Assembly: GCA_021234155.1 (NCBI GenBank)
Contig: JAJEKV010000005.1
Span: 14,177,449-14,241,448 of the forward strand
Direction: 5' to 3'
DNA length: 64,000 bases
From: Isoetes taiwanensis
Lineage: Eukaryota; Streptophyta; Lycopodiopsida; Isoetales; Isoetaceae
The position numbers and the translations under genes are program-made. Each line of letters opens with the position of its first letter. Position 1 is the first letter of the stretch. Shown here one piece after another: positions 35,725-46,190 of the stretch. The notes under the pieces were generated by a model, which made no database searches, was not told where the DNA came from, and worked only from the letters and a program-made list of their open reading frames with translations.

Positions 35725-36935
35725 TGGTGCATTTTCTCTTGCGTATGCAGCGTCATGCTGCACATCCTGCCAAGATTTCACCTTTTTTCGAGACCCGGAT
35801 TTTTATCTGTGTTTTTCTTTGTGTTTATGCTCCGGAAATTCATAATTAATGCATGGGGTGGGGAAAAATCCTGGTTTTCAGCCAGCTGGCTTGCCAAGGT
35901 GGCCTTGGCGTGCAGGAAAATCCCCGGTATTTTTCGGGCGAGCTTTAGACCCTCGATTTTTTATTGGGATGGCCCTAGGCTGGCCTCGGCGGGTTTAGAC
36001 CACGTTTTCGATTTTGGGGCATGGAGGAGGCCCCGGATTGGCGATCCGACCTCTCCACATCGTCTGGAACGCCGAAATTACCCTAGAGGACAAGTTTCAC
36101 TACCAAACCTTCCCCGGGGATCAATCACTTACCCCACTACTAGGAGGTATTCAAATCCACCTCCATGCCAATTGACTACAAGTGTGTAGTAAACCACCTA
36201 CTTTGGCGTTTCTTGGAGAGGGGTGGTCTTACGCCCACCAAAACTTGGTCTCCTAGGTAATGGGGATGTTCGGGTCCATTGGCGAGCCGGTTCGATTCCA
36301 GGGTGGGGGTCCGGCCCTCAGTCCCTCGGCCCCGGCTTGGACCTCAACTGCGAGAACAAGATACTTGGGGTCACCCCCCGAGGCCCAGGTAGAAGATCGA
36401 AGTGAGAGTAGCAACACTAGGGACTGCTAGGTGGTATACATGTGACCACGCGGAGAAGCAAAGCTAGCTCCATGGCCCGATGGGGCGTTACCGACCCGGT
36501 GGCCTCCCGGAAGGGGTTGGCTCGGGCTTCGTCTCATGCCTCGCTTGTGCTTCTATTGCCGGTGCATTTTCTCTTGCGTGTGCAGCGTCATCATGCACAT
36601 CCCCGCCAAGATTTCACCTTTTTCGAGACCGGATTTTTATCCGTGCTTTTTTCTTTGTGTTTATGATCCGGAAATTCATGATTAATGCATGGGGCGGGAA
36701 AAAATCATGGTTTTCAGCCAGCTGGCTTGCCAAGTGGCCCCGAGCATACAGGAAAATCCCCGGTATTTCCGGGTGAGCTTTAGACCCTCGATTTTTGATT
36801 GGGATGGCCACCGCTGGTCCGCGAGGCGGTTTAGACCACGTTTTTATTTTGGGGCATGGAGGAGGCCCCGGATTGGCGATCCGACCTCTCCATGTCATCT
36901 GGAATGCCGAAATTACCCTAGGGGACAAGTTCCAC
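35725..36935. repeat. direct repeat pair of about 400 bp with spacer
   Basis: Segments 35,725-36,130 and 36,555-36,935 are close direct copies (GCATTTTCTCTTGCGT, GATTTCACCTTTTTTCGAGA, GGAAATTCATnATTAATGCA, TTTTCAGCCAGCTGGCTTGC, GAGGAGGCCCCGGATTGGCG, GAAATTACCCTAG). The region between them (36,130-36,400) and the end of the first copy are related to the palindrome arm at 39,420-39,720 (AAACTTGGTCTCC, GGGGTGGTCTT). A GGTTCGATTCC string at 36,289 matches a tRNA B box but has no A box in place. Confidence 0.85.
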
Positions 36936-36955
36936 GGCCCTCTTGATCAGAGGAG

Positions 36956-37790
36956 CATCCCCAGAATGTAAATCCTACCAAACCCTAGGGTTTGGTAGGG
37001 TTTACATCTCGAGCGTCAAGACGGAGACTAACACATCCGAAACTTTGCATGTTCTCTGCGTATGCTGCGGGGACCATGCCCTGAGATGGGGTCAAATCCC
37101 CAATGCGGCATGCTTTTCCGCACTCCCCTTCACCGGAAGGGGCTTGTGAAGGGGAGTTCCCCAAAGGTATCTTTGACCGAAATTTGGCTCTGTCTCCCGA
37201 TGCCATGAGGGTAATCCAAAGACGGGTATTCCACGTCCGATCCCGGGCCCTCGGGTCATCCGAACATCCCCTATGTAAACCCTATCAAACCCCTAGGGTT
37301 TGCTGGGGTTTACATCTCGGCTTCAAGACGGAGACTCACACATCCGAAACTTTGCATGGAGTTCTCTGTGTATGCTATGGGGACCATGCCCGGAGATGGG
37401 GTCGAATCCCCTAGCTAAAGATGCTTTTCCGCACTCCCCTTCCTTTGGAAAGGGGCTTGTGAAGGGAGTCTCCTAAAAGGTATGCTACACCGGAAATTTG
37501 GCTCTGCCTCCCGTGCCATGAGGGTAATCCGGCCACGGGTATTCCACGTCGAGATCACGGGCCCTACGGGTCATCCAGCATCCCCATAATGTAAACCCTA
37601 TCAAACCCTAGGGTTTGCTAGGGGTTTACATCTCGAAAGCGTCAAGGCGGAGACTCACACATCCTAAACTTTGCATGGGTTCTCGTGTATGCTCACGGGG
37701 ACCATGCCCTGAGATGGGATCGAATCCCCTGCAAGAACATGCTTTTCCAGACTCCCCTTCACTGGAAAGGGGCTTGTGAGTTCTCCAAGA
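36956..37790. repeat. about 310-bp tandem repeat, three copies, with AAACCCTAGGGTTT core
   Basis: Copies start at about 36,956, 37,265 and 37,579 (periods 309 and 314; the third is truncated). Each has a palindrome built of GTAAACCC, AAACCCTAGGGTTT and GGGTTTAC (36,980-36,993, 37,287-37,301 and 37,603-37,616), GGAGACTnACACATCC, a GGGGACCATGCCC segment, and CTTCACYGGAAGGGGCTTGTGA-like sequence. AAACCCTAGGGTTT is two plant telomere units (TTTAGGG) head to head, probably by coincidence of a palindrome. Confidence 0.85.
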
Positions 37791-38015
37791 TCCTTCTATT
37801 CTATCCCTTGCCAAACTCCTCTACAAAAATTTCAAAGGTTATCATATTTCTTGCATAAAGTCCTAGTCACGTCACCACCATCTAGCCATGTCACCCAAAA
37901 TTTGCCAACATCACCCAATGAAAAGACCAAAGATGGACATCTTTTCATTTTTGGCCTAGTCAAAACTTGGCCTTGCTTACTTGACATGCCATGTCACCAC
38001 TTGGAGTGCCTAGGC
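37785..38015 (-). repeat. cassette flank F, inverted copy 2
   Basis: Reverse complement of flank F (37,860-38,015), preceded by TCTATCCCTTGCCAAACTCC and AAATTTCAAAGGTTAYCATA. The same composite sequence recurs in the same orientation at 41,295-41,515. At its minisatellite junction the array continues in the forward orientation, whereas at 41,515 it is reversed. The switch point is the palindromic word GCCTAGGC. Confidence 0.9.
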
Positions 38016-38337
38016 TCCAACATGCCACCTAGGCTCTAACATGCCAAGGTGGCTCAAACATGCCACGTGGTCTCCAACATGCCACCTAGCTCCAACATGC
38101 CAAGGTGGCTCCAACATGCCAAGGTGGCTTAAACATGCCACCTAGGCTCCAACGTGCTCAAAAATGCCAAGGTGGCTCAAACATGCCACGTGGGCTCCAA
38201 CATGCCACATAGGCTCCAACATGCCATGTGGGCTCCAACATGCCAAGGTGGCTCAAACATGCCACCTAGGCTCAAACATGCCAAGGTGGCTCCCACATGC
38301 CAAGTTGGCACCTAGGCTCGAGCATGCCACCTAGGCA
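38016..38337. repeat. 19-bp minisatellite array 2 (forward orientation)
   Basis: About 16 units of the same 19-bp pair as array 1, same orientation, including the CCACGTGGGC variant. It is bounded left by inverted flank F and right by hairpin H1. Confidence 0.95.
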
Positions 38338-38495
38338 TGTGTGTTTAACAAAGGTGCACCTAGCTATCTGAGAAACGATCACATTTTGGCCTCCCAAACG
38401 TAAACCCTACAATAACCTAGCAACACCACGGGGTTTACGTTTGAGGCCAAACGTTATCGCCATTAGATAGCTAGGTGTGCCTTGCTAAACACACA
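38338..38495. repeat. hairpin H1 (inverted repeat, arms about 65-70 bp)
   Basis: The left arm, TGTTTAACAAAGGTGCACCT to AAACGTAAACCCT (38,341-38,409), pairs with the right arm, GGGGTTTACGTTTGAGGCC to GTGCCTTGCTAAACACAC (38,430-38,494). The loop contains ACAATAACCTAGCAACACCA. Related hairpins are at 38,696-38,815 (left arm replaced), 39,815-39,900, 40,101-40,260 and 40,465-40,545. Confidence 0.9.
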
Positions 38496-38504
38496 TCTTG
38501 AATC

Positions 38505-39020
38505 CATGGCCCCGAAATAACGAGTTTGGATCTATTGGCCATCCCAATGATCCCAAACAATTTTGCTCTTGCAAAAGGCGCTCTTGACTTCTAATTGCCA
38601 CACTGGGAGGAGGATAACTCCAAACCCCATTCCATCAGTTCCTATTGCTTCATGTTCACAATTGCATCTTCTCAACCATGACCCAAGTGCAACCGACTAA
38701 AACTCGACCCCCATAACGTAAACCCTTCAATAACCTAGCAACACCACGGGGTTTATGTTTGGAGAATAAAACATGGTCGTTTTCTTGGATAACTAAGTGC
38801 ATCTTTTCGAAACATGCATGAGGAGCCATGGCAACTGAAATAACAGAGTTTGGATCTATTGGTCATCCCGAATGGTCCCAAACAATTTTGCTACTACAAA
38901 AGGCGCTCTTGACTTCTAATTGCCACACTCGGAGGAGGATAAATCCAAACCCCATTCCATGGGTTCCTATTGCTTGCGTGTTTTCAAGCTGCAACTTCTT
39001 GACCATATCTCAAGTGCAAC
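38505..39020. repeat. two direct copies of 190-bp repeat A with a half-hairpin between
   Basis: Repeat A (GAGTTTGGATCTATTGG, CAAACAATTTTGCT, AAAAGGCGCTCTTGACTTCT, CCCATTCCAT, CAAGTGCAACCG) lies at 38,505-38,696 and 38,828-39,020. Further copies are at 39,895-40,090 (inverted) and 40,265-40,465 (direct). Hairpin-like modules alternate with A, giving an H-A-H-A order. Confidence 0.9.
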
Positions 39021-39029
39021 CGAGGGGCT

Positions 39030-41331
39030 GCAGAGGAGTTTGGCAAGGGATAGAATAGAGGGAACTTGAAGAACTTAAAGCGCTGACACCCTTCCCCAAA
39101 TCGAACCAGGCCAAGACTTTGCGCGGCTTCCTCACCAGAGGGGAGAGCCCGGACCACAGGAGACAGACCTTAGAAAGGTTGTCGAGGCAGCCTTTCCTGT
39201 CAACGCTCCTCCGGGAGGGCAAATGCCAATGCCCTTCCCCCCCTCCTCCCAAGCTCGGTTTCCCTATCCGGCCGTTGAATCCGGCATTCAAGTAACTTTT
39301 GAGCGAGGTTCAAAAAAATCCAAGATCGGTCCGAGAGAACTTATCAAACCGTGAAGCGTCCTGCGGTCGACAGTGTAGAAACCCAAATGTTTTATCTTTC
39401 GGGCAGTACAAAGACTCCGGAATGGAGATTCGACTTTGCCATATCATCTGAAATGTCGAAATTACCCTAGGGGCCAAGTTATACGGTCATTTTTTGCAAC
39501 GAAAGAAACACGAACCCTCTACATGGCAACCAATTGACTACGAACCTGTTGGACATGAGCGACTTTCGCACTTCTTGGAGAAGGGGTGGTCTTCTGCTCA
39601 CGAAACTTGGTCTCCATGGTAGTATCGACATTTTGAATCCATTGGCAGTGTCAGTTCACAGGTCTGGAGTGGGAGAGTTGCCCGTCTGTGGCCAGGAGCC
39701 TTCGGGAGAGGACCTTTGGGGCGAACTGCTTCCGGAAGGTTTTAAGGGTGCTTCTTCTGGTATCAATACCCTCCCTCTACCTGATGACATTACGCAAGGT
39801 CCTGGTTGAATCTGACTAGGATATGGCCTCCGAAACGTAAACCCTGTGTGTTGCTAGGTTATTGAAGGGTTTACGTTATGGAGGTCGAGTTTTAGTCAGT
39901 TGCACTTGGGACATGGTCGAGAAGCTGCAGTTGAAAACTCGAAGCAATAGGAACTGACGGAATGGGGTTTGGATTTATCCTGCTCCCAATGTAGCAATTA
40001 GAAATCAAGAGCGCCTTTTGCAGTAGCAAAATTGTCTGGGATCATTCGGGATGGCTAATAGATCCAAACTCTATTATTTCAGTTGACATGGCTCCATATG
40101 CATGTTTAGAAAAGGTGCACCTAGTTATCTAAGAAAACGACCACGTTTTGGCCTCCGAAACATAAACCCTACAATAACCTAGCAACACACAGGGTTTATG
40201 TTTCGGAGGCCAAAACGTGGTCGTTTTCTTGGATAACTAGGTGCATCTTTTCTAAACATGTGTGCGGAGCCAAGCCAACTGAAATAACAGAGTTTGGATC
40301 TATTAGCCATCCCGAATGATCCCAAACAATTTTGCTACTGCAAAAGGTGCTCTTGACTTCTAATTGCCACCTTTCGGGGAAGATAAATCCAAATCCGTTC
40401 CCTCGGTTCCTATTGCTTCACATTTTCAACTGCAGCTTCTCGACCATGTCCCAAGTGCAACCGGCTAAAACTCGACCTCCATAACGCAAAACCTTTCAAT
40501 AACCTAGCAACACCACGGGGTTTAAATTTTGGAGGCCAGATCCTAGTCGATTCGACCGGGATCTTGCACAATGTCATCACGTAGAGGGAAGGTGTTGATG
40601 CGAAAGATGGACCCTTAAAACCTTCCGAAGTAGTTAAGCCCCAAAGGTCCTCTCCCGAAGGCCCCACACGGGCGGCAACTCTCCCACTCCAAAATCAGAA
40701 CCGACTTTGCCAATGGACTCAAAATGTCGACTTTACCACAGGGACCAAGTTTCGGGGCGTAAGACCACCCCTTCTTCAAGAAGCACCAAAGTAGCTCATG
40801 TCCAACACGTTCGAGTCAATTGGCCTAGGAGGTGGGCTGCGGAAATACCGCTATATAGAGGGTTAGTGTTTCTTTTCGTTGCCAAAAATGACCATGTAAC
40901 TTGGTCCCTGGGGTAATTTCGCCATTCCAGACGACGTGGCGAAGTTGAATCTCCATTCCAGAGCCTTTGTACTGCCCGAACGACAAAACACTTGGTTTTC
41001 TACGCGGTCAACCTGCCGGACGCTTCGTGGTTTGATAAGTTCTCCCAGACGGGATCTTGGATTTTTTGAGCACGCCGAAGGCGTTACTTGAATGATGGAT
41101 TCAGCGATTGGGATAGGAAAATTAAGCTCCCGGGATTGGTATTTGCCCTCCCAGAGGAGCGCTGATAGGAAAGGCTGCCTCGACAACCTTTCTGAGGTCC
41201 ATCTCTTGGGTGCGGCCTCTCCCCTCGTGTGAAAAGGCGCACAAAGTCCCGGCTTTGGTTCGATTTGGGGAAAGGTGTCGGCGCTTTAAGTTCTTCAAGA
41301 TCCCTCTATTCTATCCCTTGCCAAACTCCTC
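39030..41331. repeat. 2.3-kb imperfect palindrome centred at about 40,180
   Basis: Each arm is about 1,150 bp. Left-arm landmarks (CAAGGGATAGAATAGAGGG at 39,047; ACTTATCAAACC at 39,338; GGTGGTCTTCTGCTCACGAA at 39,586; GGAGAGGACCTTTGG at 39,704; repeat A at 39,895-40,090) are met in reverse-complement order on the right (repeat A at 40,265-40,465; CCAAAGGTCCTCTCCCGAAG at 40,641; GTAAGACCACCCC; GGTTTGATAAGTTC; CCCTCTATTCTATCCCTTG at 41,312). The two ends are equidistant from the centre. The arms have diverged by substitutions and small indels, so the palindrome is not an assembly mirror of a single read. ORFs in it (for example 40,863-41,186 on -, 107 aa) show no recognised domain. Confidence 0.92.
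40101..40260. repeat. central hairpin H3, 70-bp arms, 20-nt loop
   Basis: Arms 40,101-40,170 and 40,191-40,260 match at 68 of 70 positions by my hand alignment. The loop is ACAATAACCTAGCAACACAC. The arms carry CATGTTTAGAAAAG, CACCTAGTTATC and AAACGACCACGTTTTGGCC. The arms are far better conserved than the outer palindrome, so H3 is a recently formed hairpin or a younger MITE sitting at the symmetry centre. Confidence 0.95.
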
Positions 41332-41515
41332 TACAAAAATTTCAAAGGTTACCATATTTCTTGCATAAAGTCCTAGTCATCATATCCATGTCACCATCAT
41401 CTAGCCATGTCACCTACATCACCCAATGAAAAGACAAAAAATGGACATCTTTTCATTTTTGGCCTAGTCAAAACTTGACCTTGCTTACTTGGCATGCCAT
41501 GTCACCACTTGGGGT
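41295..41515 (-). repeat. cassette flank F, inverted copy 3
   Basis: Near-identical direct copy of 37,785-38,015 joining the right end of the palindrome to array 3. Unlike copy 2, it passes into the minisatellite in the same (reverse) sense as at 35,490. Confidence 0.9.
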
Positions 41516-42715
41516 GCCTGGGTGGCATGCTTGAGCCTAGGTGGCATGCATGAGCCACCTTGGCATGTTGGAGCCTAGATGGCATGTTGGAGCCTGCGTG
41601 GCATGTTAGAGCCACCTTGGCATGTTTGAGCCTAGGTGGCATGTTGGAGCCCACTTGGCATGTTTGAGCCCACCTTGGCATGTTTGAGCCTAGGTGGCAT
41701 GTTAGAGCCACAGTGGCATGTTGGAGCCTAGGTGGCATGTTTGAGCCAACTTGGCATATTTAAGCCTAGGTGGCATGTTGGAGCCACCTTGGCATGCATG
41801 TTGGAACCTAAGTGAGCCTGCATGGCATGTTTGAGCCTAGGTGGCATGTTTGAGCCACCTAGGAATGTTGGAGCCTAGGTGGCATGTTGGAGCCCACGTG
41901 GCATATTTGAGCCACCTTGGCAAGTTGGAGCATAGATGGCATGTTGGAGCCCGCGTGGCATGTTTGAGCACGTTGGAGCCTAGGTGGCATGTTTGAGCCA
42001 CTTTGTCATGTTGGAGCCTAGTTGGCATGTTGGAGCCACCTTGGCATGTTTGAGCCTAGGTGGCATGTTAGAGCCACCTTGGCATGTTGGAGCCCACGTG
42101 GCATGTTGGAGCCCACGTGCCATGTGTGCCAACATGCCAAGGTGCCTCAAATATGCCATGTGGGCCAACATGCCAAGGTGCCTCAAATATGCCAAGGTGC
42201 CAACATGCCAAGGTGCCTCAAATATGCCAAGCTGCCAACATGCCAAGGTGCCTCAAATATGCCATGTGGGCTCCAACATGCCAAGGTGGCTCAAACATTC
42301 ATCTTTGCTCCAACATGCCACCTAGGCTCAAACATGCCAAGGTGGCTCACAACATTCCACCTAGGCTACAACATGCCACCTAGGCTCAAACATGCCACCT
42401 AGGCTCAAACATGCCAAGGTGGCTCAAACATGCCATGTGGGCTCCAACATGCCACCTAGGCTTCAACATGCCAAGATGGCTCAAACATGCCACCTAGACT
42501 CCAACATGCCAAGATGGCTCAAACATGCCACCTAGACTCCAACATGCCAAGATGGCTCAAACATGCCACCTAGGCTCCAACATGCCACCTAGATTCCAAC
42601 ATGCCATTTAGCCACCCTGGCATGTTTGAGCCACCTTGGCATGTTGGAGCCTAGGTGGCACGTTTGAGCCACCTTGGCATGTTTGAGCCACCCTGGCATG
42701 TTTGAGCCTAGGTGG
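41515..42715. repeat. 19-bp minisatellite array 3 with two orientation switches
   Basis: Units run in reverse orientation (TTGGAGCCTAGGTGGCATG) from 41,515 to about 42,118, in forward orientation from about 42,130 to 42,608, and in reverse again to about 42,715. The switch points are at GCCCACGTGCCATGTGTGCC and at GCCATTTAGCCACCC. Between 42,128 and 42,260 a sub-variant (CCAAGGTGCCTCAAATATG) is locally amplified. Confidence 0.95.
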
Positions 42716-43054
42716 GGAGCAACTCCCCGGGCTCTGTCACAGAATTTGGTATGCATTGACGTTGTACAATTTGGTAGTTGAAAACCACTGGATTGGTTTT
42801 TTGGTACCCATTGACATGATGGGGTCAAAACATGCCACAAGTCTTTTCCATACGAAGCAACTAGTCAAACCCTTGACATAATGCCTTGGGGGATTACTCC
42901 GTGACTAAGAAGGCAAGGGAAGACAATAACATACCACACAAACATAACTATACCCTATCGGGGGACTTATATCACCAACATACGAATACCTATTGAGAGT
43001 TACCACCACAAGTTGACATTAAGCACGAAGGCCCCTTTTGGTAACAAAAAACTT

Positions 43055-43262
43055 ATTTAAGTTCTTAAAGTTCCCTCTATCCCTTACCAAATTCCTCTAC
43101 CGAGAACTCTGAAGGTAGTTGTATTTCTTGATTTATCAATTTCTTGCAAAAAAAATCCTAGTCATCATGTCTATGTCATCCAATGAAAAATCAAAGATGT
43201 ACATCTTTTATCATTTTTGGCCTAGTCAGAACTTCACCTTGTTGACTTGGCATGCCATGTCA
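43055..43262 (-). repeat. diverged cassette flank F, copy 4
   Basis: Weak but colinear match to 41,295-41,515 (GTTCCCTCTATCCCTTACCA, TTTTTGGCCTAGTCAGAACT, GACTTGGCATGCCATGTCAC). After CACTAGTCACATGTGGCATG no array follows. It may be an older copy of the module that lost its minisatellite. Confidence 0.8.
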
Positions 43263-43264
43263 CT

Positions 43265-46190
43265 AGTCACATGTGGCATGTTATGATAACAAAGAATTTT
43301 ATACACTTTTGGTAGTAAATGACTAGGTTAATCTTTGTACAAAGGGGTTTTCTAGGTCAAAAAATAGGAAATTGGACAATTTAGCCAAGCAGATCAAAAG
43401 GAGATGACAAAGTAATGGCAGAAATGGGAAAATGGAGTAAAAAACCATCAATCATCAATGAATATAATCGAGAACTCAATTAAGGTTTGGTCACGCGTGA
43501 AAAAGAAAAAATGATAGTTTTATGCAGCATGATAAAAGCTGCATTATATAGAGCGGTCGAGAAGAACGACCCAAAATATGTTATGCAATCTTTCATTTCA
43601 GCCCTCCTTGGAGCGATGTTAGCCTATACTCTAGTCAATCTTAGGGTATCAAGGTTCGAAGCCACCAACTTAGATGGTTGGAGCCTTCATATCCCTTTGC
43701 CATAGGTTTAAGCCGAAATTTAAGATAAAAGTTGGCTTCGGATAGATAATAATGTTATGGTAACAAGGCTTGAGTGCCTACATCAACTCAACTGGAAACC
43801 ATTGACATGGGCATTGCCATGTCAAAGCTATTTTGATTGAAAGAGAGAAACAATTAAACCATATGCCGAGGAATAAAACATATGTCGAGGAAAAAAATAG
43901 TGGTCATTCTGGTGTGGGAAAACAATATAACATCCAACGGCTAGGATTAATAAGATGAATGGCCAAGATGGCGATCCTCGCCCTTTGTTCTTATTGGCTC
44001 TAGAATTGACGGCCGAGATTAACAGGCAGATCATGATCCCATTCTTCCCGCCTTGCCGACTTGCCGCATTTGCCATGGCGCCCCTTGCCCTTCTTCCCGT
44101 TCTTCGCTCCTTGCTGACTTGCCGCCTTTGCCATGGCATGCTCAATCCCAGATGGGCGAGCACAAGGGTCTGTAACAGCCTTTGCTATGGCATGCTGAAT
44201 CCCAGATGTCACATTGGTGGCTCTGTAACAGCTCTCAGATTTTCGCCATCATGGACTAGATGTTTCTAGTTAGGACGAGGTCGCATTGGTGGCTCTGTAG
44301 CAGCTCTCAGATTTCCGCCATCAGGGACTTTAGAGGCAACGTTGGAGTAAGCTATGGGATTTCTGGCGATGGCAAGACAAAAACAGCTTATGCTTACCAT
44401 ACATAAGGATATTTTGGAATCTGCGCAGTGCTTCTGCTGGACAAAACTTCGGATTTTGCTCATTTCTCTGTGGCATCCAAGGACTGGTATGAATGAATCC
44501 ATTCAAATGCCTTTTGGAAAAGGAAACCTGCATGCAATTATGAGATACTCTATTGTTTCAATAAATCCTTGGAAGTTTCGCAGTTCCCTATGACAAGGTA
44601 AAACGTTGGGTTTTTTTTTTCGCAGTTTCGCAGATGACAAGGTAAACATTGGGGTTTTTTTTAAGCATATGAGCTTTCAGGTCTTTGATTATTGTGTCGT
44701 GTAGCAAGATCTGATCCATTTTGTGATGGATTTGCAGAGCAATGGCTGCCTTGCGACTTGTGCGCCTTGCTATGAGGCTTAAATCATCGGGTAACCAACA
44801 TTTACTCTCAGCAGCTCACTGGAATGATGCATCTCCAGCCTTGCATGGCCAAGAACAGCATACATCTCTTTTCCATTTTGGCTCTTTGCAATGATGGAGT
44901 TACAGATTAAAGGCTATCTAAAACAGATAAGGTATCTCTTTACCCTTTTTTTTTTTTCTGTAGCCCTTCCCGAACATGAATCATTCTTATCTTTTTCCTT
45001 TTTCCTCAGATCTCTTAAGGACTATAGCGGTTGCTAGCATTTAAGCTACACTCAGATCTACACATACTCCTGTTTAGCTTTGGATCACACTGCAACTAGG
45101 GTAAATGGGAATTTCATTGGCTTAATAGAATAGATTTAATAGAACAGTTCTATTTTATGCAAAATAATTGAAAAGGCGTACAAGACTCCCATGTCTAGAA
45201 TCTTTGCATTATCATAATCTACCATAACATTCTCGCAAAGTAGTAAATCCAGTTCAAGCTATTAAACATTGTGAAGTTGTACCATAAAAGAATGTTTCCG
45301 CTAGTTTCACAATGTAATCTCAAAGCTATTACGAGAATAATAGAACACATAAAAACAAATTGTACCTTTTAATGCACATTCATTTAGTTGTACAATGAAA
45401 ATACAATTATGAAATGTCTTAAGTAGTTTGCTTAAGAATAGAAACTTAAAAATTAGATTTGGTTGCAGTAAAAAAAAACATTATGTCTAAAATGGAATTG
45501 TTTGGGTTCAGTTCCCAAAAGGCTTTATTAAGATATGAATATAATTTGTGGTTATTTTTATTTTATTAAAATATTATTTTATTTAAAACTATGTGTTGTT
45601 TTGTAGACTGAAAGAGGCCATGGGTGGTTTTTTATTTTCTTGGCAAAAACAACACGTGTTGTTTTGTAAACTAAAAGAGGCCATGGGTGGCTTTTTATTT
45701 TCTTGGCAAAAACAACACTTGAACATGTGCATTATTGAGAAAAACAACATTTGAAACATCACTTCTTTGCATCTCTATGTGTTGTTATCTATGTGTTTAT
45801 TTAAAAAATAGGACACATGTCAATATTTCATTACTTACAAGGCATATTGGAAACAACACCTCGTTTTTTCTATGTGTTATAATAATGCTTTTTTACATGT
45901 CCTTATTTTAAAAAATCAATATTTAATAGCATAAAAAACAATAGCAAGATTTTAATAACATATGTGGTATTTTGCTAAATAACATGTAACTATTTATAAA
46001 AAACAATCTTACTTTCATGTTGTAATTTTGTTTTTCACGTTAATAATGTAATAATATCGAAAAACCTCACGCATATGTAATTTTTTTTATGCGTCAGGAT
46101 AAACAAGGCATGGCTCCGCTAAAAACAACGATTGAAGGAAAAAAAAACACGTTGACAAAAAAACAACCACAAAAACTATGTCAATTTTTT
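43265..46190. other. AT-rich tail of the 13-kb block; small repeats, no recognised gene
   Basis: ORFs at 43,487-43,705 (72 aa, Lys/Glu-rich start) and 44,354-44,593 show no known domain. Around 44,085-44,335, words such as TTGCCATGGC(A/G), TGCTCAATCCCAGATG and GTGGCTCTGTARCAGCTCTC are each repeated two or three times. At 45,598-45,718 a segment with GTGTTGTTTTGTARACT and GAGGCCATGGGTGG is tandemly duplicated (period about 60 bp). The remainder is AT-rich with AACAAC words. Confidence 0.4.

Larger units (their letters stand above)
33170..46190. mobile_element. 13-kb complex foldback/minisatellite block splitting duplicated unit 1
   Basis: Copy 2 is continuous across the equivalent point (57,543-57,560, around a GGTTTTTTGGGAGC stretch), while in copy 1 the homology stops at about 33,170 and resumes at about 46,190. 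The intervening block carries 158-bp repeats, minisatellite arrays of both orientations, an inverted cassette, 310-bp tandem repeats, a 2.3-kb palindrome and a diverged AT-rich tail. No transposase was found. Tandem-repeat-rich inverted ends are typical of Foldback-type elements, but the complexity exceeds the simple examples I know. It may be several nested elements rather than one insertion. Confidence 0.6.

Noticed and set aside
36270-36330. GGTTCGATTCC resembling a tRNA B box
   Set aside because: No A box at the right distance and no cloverleaf. The related palindrome arm at 39,650 lacks the motif.
36980-37616. Interstitial telomere repeats
   Set aside because: Only two telomere-like units face each other per copy, with no tandem TTTAGGG run. 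They are part of a larger palindrome.
33945-42715. Regularly spaced short repeats that might suggest a CRISPR array
   Set aside because: There are no unique spacers; units are contiguous 19-mers. The context is eukaryotic and no cas-like gene is present.
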